Source: Bacteroidota bacterium
GTDB lineage: Bacteria; Bacteroidota; Bacteroidia; Chitinophagales; Chitinophagaceae
Length of the DNA stretch: 64,000 nt
Reading direction: 5' to 3'
Assembly: GCA_016711825.1 (NCBI GenBank)
Contig: JADJSG010000005.1
Span: 62,001 to 126,000 of the forward strand
Each line of letters opens with the position of its first letter. Position 1 is the stretch's first letter. Below are positions 62,684 through 64,000 of this stretch, in pieces. Both the position numbers and the translations under genes were made by a program. The notes below the pieces were generated by a model. The model did no database searches, was not told the origin of the DNA, and was given only the letters and a program-made list of their open reading frames with translations.

Positions 62684-62844
62684 TTTATATTCAATTTAAT
62701 TTTGTTGTTAGACGCTTTTTTATCTCGAAATGGTTGGTAAAAGTACTACTTTTTGTTTAAAATATACTATTTAGCCACAAAGGCAGACATTTTTAATACA
62801 TCTCTGTAATGTCGCACTGACTTATACCAACATACTGTAATCAA

Positions 62845-63615
62845 TTACTTTTTTGTTTTAAATTTTTCGATTGCCTTTCGTGTAAAACTACTCAGTACTA
62901 ATTTGCCACTCATTGCTGCCCTGTCATCCAATAAGGAATCCCAGTGCTCAGTTCCTTTCCAAAACACTTTTTTCAACAATGCCATGGCTTCAGGATTACT
63001 ATGAGCTAATTGATCCGCTAAATGGTTGACTGCATCATCTACTTCGGCAATGGTTTTATAAATTTCAGAATATAATCCATGTTTTTTAGCCCATTCAGCA
63101 TTGCGCCATTCGGTGGCATCCATGGCCAACTGAGAAAAGCAAGAGGTTCCCAATTTGCGTTCTACCGCAGGGCCTACCACAAATGGACCTATACCGATGG
63201 CGAGCTCACTCAACTTGACAGAAGCACTTTCTGATGCTATGGTATAATCACAGGCTGATGCTAAACCCACTCCACCACCGACCGTTTTGCCCTGCACCCT
63301 TCCTATCACAAATTTGTGTGCTTTTCGAATGGCATTGATTACGTTGGCAAACCCTGCAAAGAATTTTTTTCCGTCTTTTTCATTCGAAATAGCAATCAGT
63401 TCGTCAAAGCTGGCTCCTGCACAAAATGCACCTGTACCTGCAGATCGAAGCACGATTACTTTGACCCTTTCATCTTGCCCTGCTTTGTCAATAGATTTAG
63501 CCAAATCTTCTAATATTTTTGCCGGCAAAGCATTGCTGGAAGGATGAAAAAATTCTACGGTGGCAATGCCATGATCAAGCTCTGTACTTACATATCCGTC
63601 TTTATGATTTGTCAT
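62845..63615 (-). CDS. enoyl-CoA hydratase/isomerase family protein
   Basis: A 256-residue crotonase-fold protein. The oxyanion-hole blocks RSAGTGAFCAGASFDEL and GKTVGGGVGLASACDYTIAS are typical of the family. The catalytic Glu of hydratases may be replaced, as the region after the second block reads LSELAIGIGPFVVGPAVERK, so isomerase or other chemistry is possible. ATG 63615 (MTNHKDGYVSTELDHG) is chosen because homology starts there; an in-frame ATG lies 16 codons upstream. It is divergent from mutL. Confidence 0.85.
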   Translation of the reverse strand: MTNHKDGYVSTELDHGIATVEFFHPSSNALPAKILEDLAKSIDKAGQDERVKVIVLRSAGTGAFCAGASFDELIAISNEKDGKKFFAGFANVINAIRKAHKFVIGRVQGKTVGGGVGLASACDYTIASESASVKLSELAIGIGPFVVGPAVERKLGTSCFSQLAMDATEWRNAEWAKKHGLYSEIYKTIAEVDDAVNHLADQLAHSNPEAMALLKKVFWKGTEHWDSLLDDRAAMSGKLVLSSFTRKAIEKFKTKK

Positions 63616-63726
63616 ACTGAAATATTTATTGCGTAAATATAAAATAATATCTCTAAAATTCATGTTGATTCTGATAAAGAAAAATAACAGTTTTTAGGGT
63701 TTCGTTTTTTCATTTATCTTCGCAGC

Positions 63727-64000
63727 ATGCTAGATGTAATACAACTTTTGCCCGATAATATTGCAAATCAGATTGCAGCAGGTGAAGTAATACAACGTCC
63801 GGCAAGCGCTGTAAAAGAAATGCTTGAAAATGCTATTGATGCAGGTGCTACCCAAATACATTTAATCATTAAAGATGCTGGCAAAGAATTGATACAAGTC
63901 AATGACAATGGCAAAGGCATGAGCCCAACCGATGCCCGACTTTGCTTTGAACGACATGCCACTTCCAAAATCAAATCGATTGACGATCTTTTTGCCATAC
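63727..64000 (+). CDS. mutL: DNA mismatch repair protein MutL, N-terminal part (cut by window edge)
   Basis: The first 91 codons are seen. The GHKL ATPase start is complete: IQLLPDNIANQIAAGEVIQR, ENAIDAGATQIHLII (motif I Glu and Asn), NDNGKGMSPTDARLCFERHA and TSKIKSIDDL. MutL couples mismatch recognition to strand incision. The gene continues past the right edge. Confidence 0.96.
   Translation, partial: MLDVIQLLPDNIANQIAAGEVIQRPASAVKEMLENAIDAGATQIHLIIKDAGKELIQVNDNGKGMSPTDARLCFERHATSKIKSIDDLFAI

Noticed and set aside
1..64000. CRISPR array or prophage
   Set aside because: No regularly spaced direct repeats, cas genes, or phage structural genes are visible.

Overview
The window comes from an AT-rich chromosome of the Bacteroidota, most likely Chitinophagales/Chitinophagaceae-like. 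This rests on TonB-dependent receptors with carboxypeptidase-like N-termini, a choice-of-anchor L protein with a type IX secretion tail, DUF2723, DUF4294 and DUF4476 families, few Shine-Dalgarno sites, and promoters of the Bacteroidota type (TTTG, about 20 bp, TAnnTTTG). The genus cannot be told from the sequence alone.

Layout. 0-30 kb is mostly core chromosome: the start of an isocitrate dehydrogenase gene, a LysR regulator, a TonB-dependent receptor, a degenerate M28 peptidase-like protein, a CE4 deacetylase, tatD, tRNA-Ser, the 2-oxoglutarate dehydrogenase E2 gene, an RsmB-like methyltransferase, a DUF2723 membrane glycosyltransferase, a biotin carrier protein, 3-hydroxybutyryl-CoA dehydrogenase, purL, an FtsE-like ATPase, an orphan class III PHA synthase, an OmpA/TSP3 porin, mreBCD with a SET-domain gene attached, a hydrolase and a DUF4294 protein. 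The longer gaps carry dispersed, MITE-like inverted-repeat elements.

30.3-51.7 kb is an accessory nitrogen-oxide respiration region. One minus-strand operon is norC-norB-ric-hemerythrin-norQ-norD-norE-norF. Next come tandem tryptophanase and tyrosine phenol-lyase genes behind a possible TnaC-like leader, then a di-heme MbnH-like/MbnP-like pair, a large TIM-barrel-like protein, an FMN split-barrel protein and a thioesterase. A second, very divergent norC/norB pair follows with an Rrf2 (NsrR-like) regulator. The last unit is nirK (fused to cytochrome c), a nirV-like gene, a CopD-like membrane protein, a Sco copper chaperone and an outer-membrane porin. Together NirK (nitrite to NO) and cNor (NO to N2O) make a partial denitrification pathway with built-in NO-damage repair; no nosZ or nitrate reductase is present in the window.

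52.2-54.0 kb is a rearranged junction: the 5' fragment of a SWIM zinc-finger gene cut by an IS3-family element, a tRNA-Glu 3' fragment carrying a 27-nt palindromic insertion, a GIY-YIG gene, and the intact tRNA-Glu. 54-64 kb returns to core genes: gapA, a type IX-secreted protein, pgk, an HPP membrane protein, mrp, an amidase, enoyl-CoA hydratase and the start of mutL.

Four genes (nirK, gapA, the HPP gene and a carboxypeptidase-regulatory-like gene) are each out of frame by one missing base in a homopolymer. Because gapA is among them, assembly error is the likeliest cause. The most unusual content is the second NorB-like subunit, which keeps the fold and most histidines but has lost one non-heme-metal histidine, both catalytic-site glutamates and one low-spin heme histidine.
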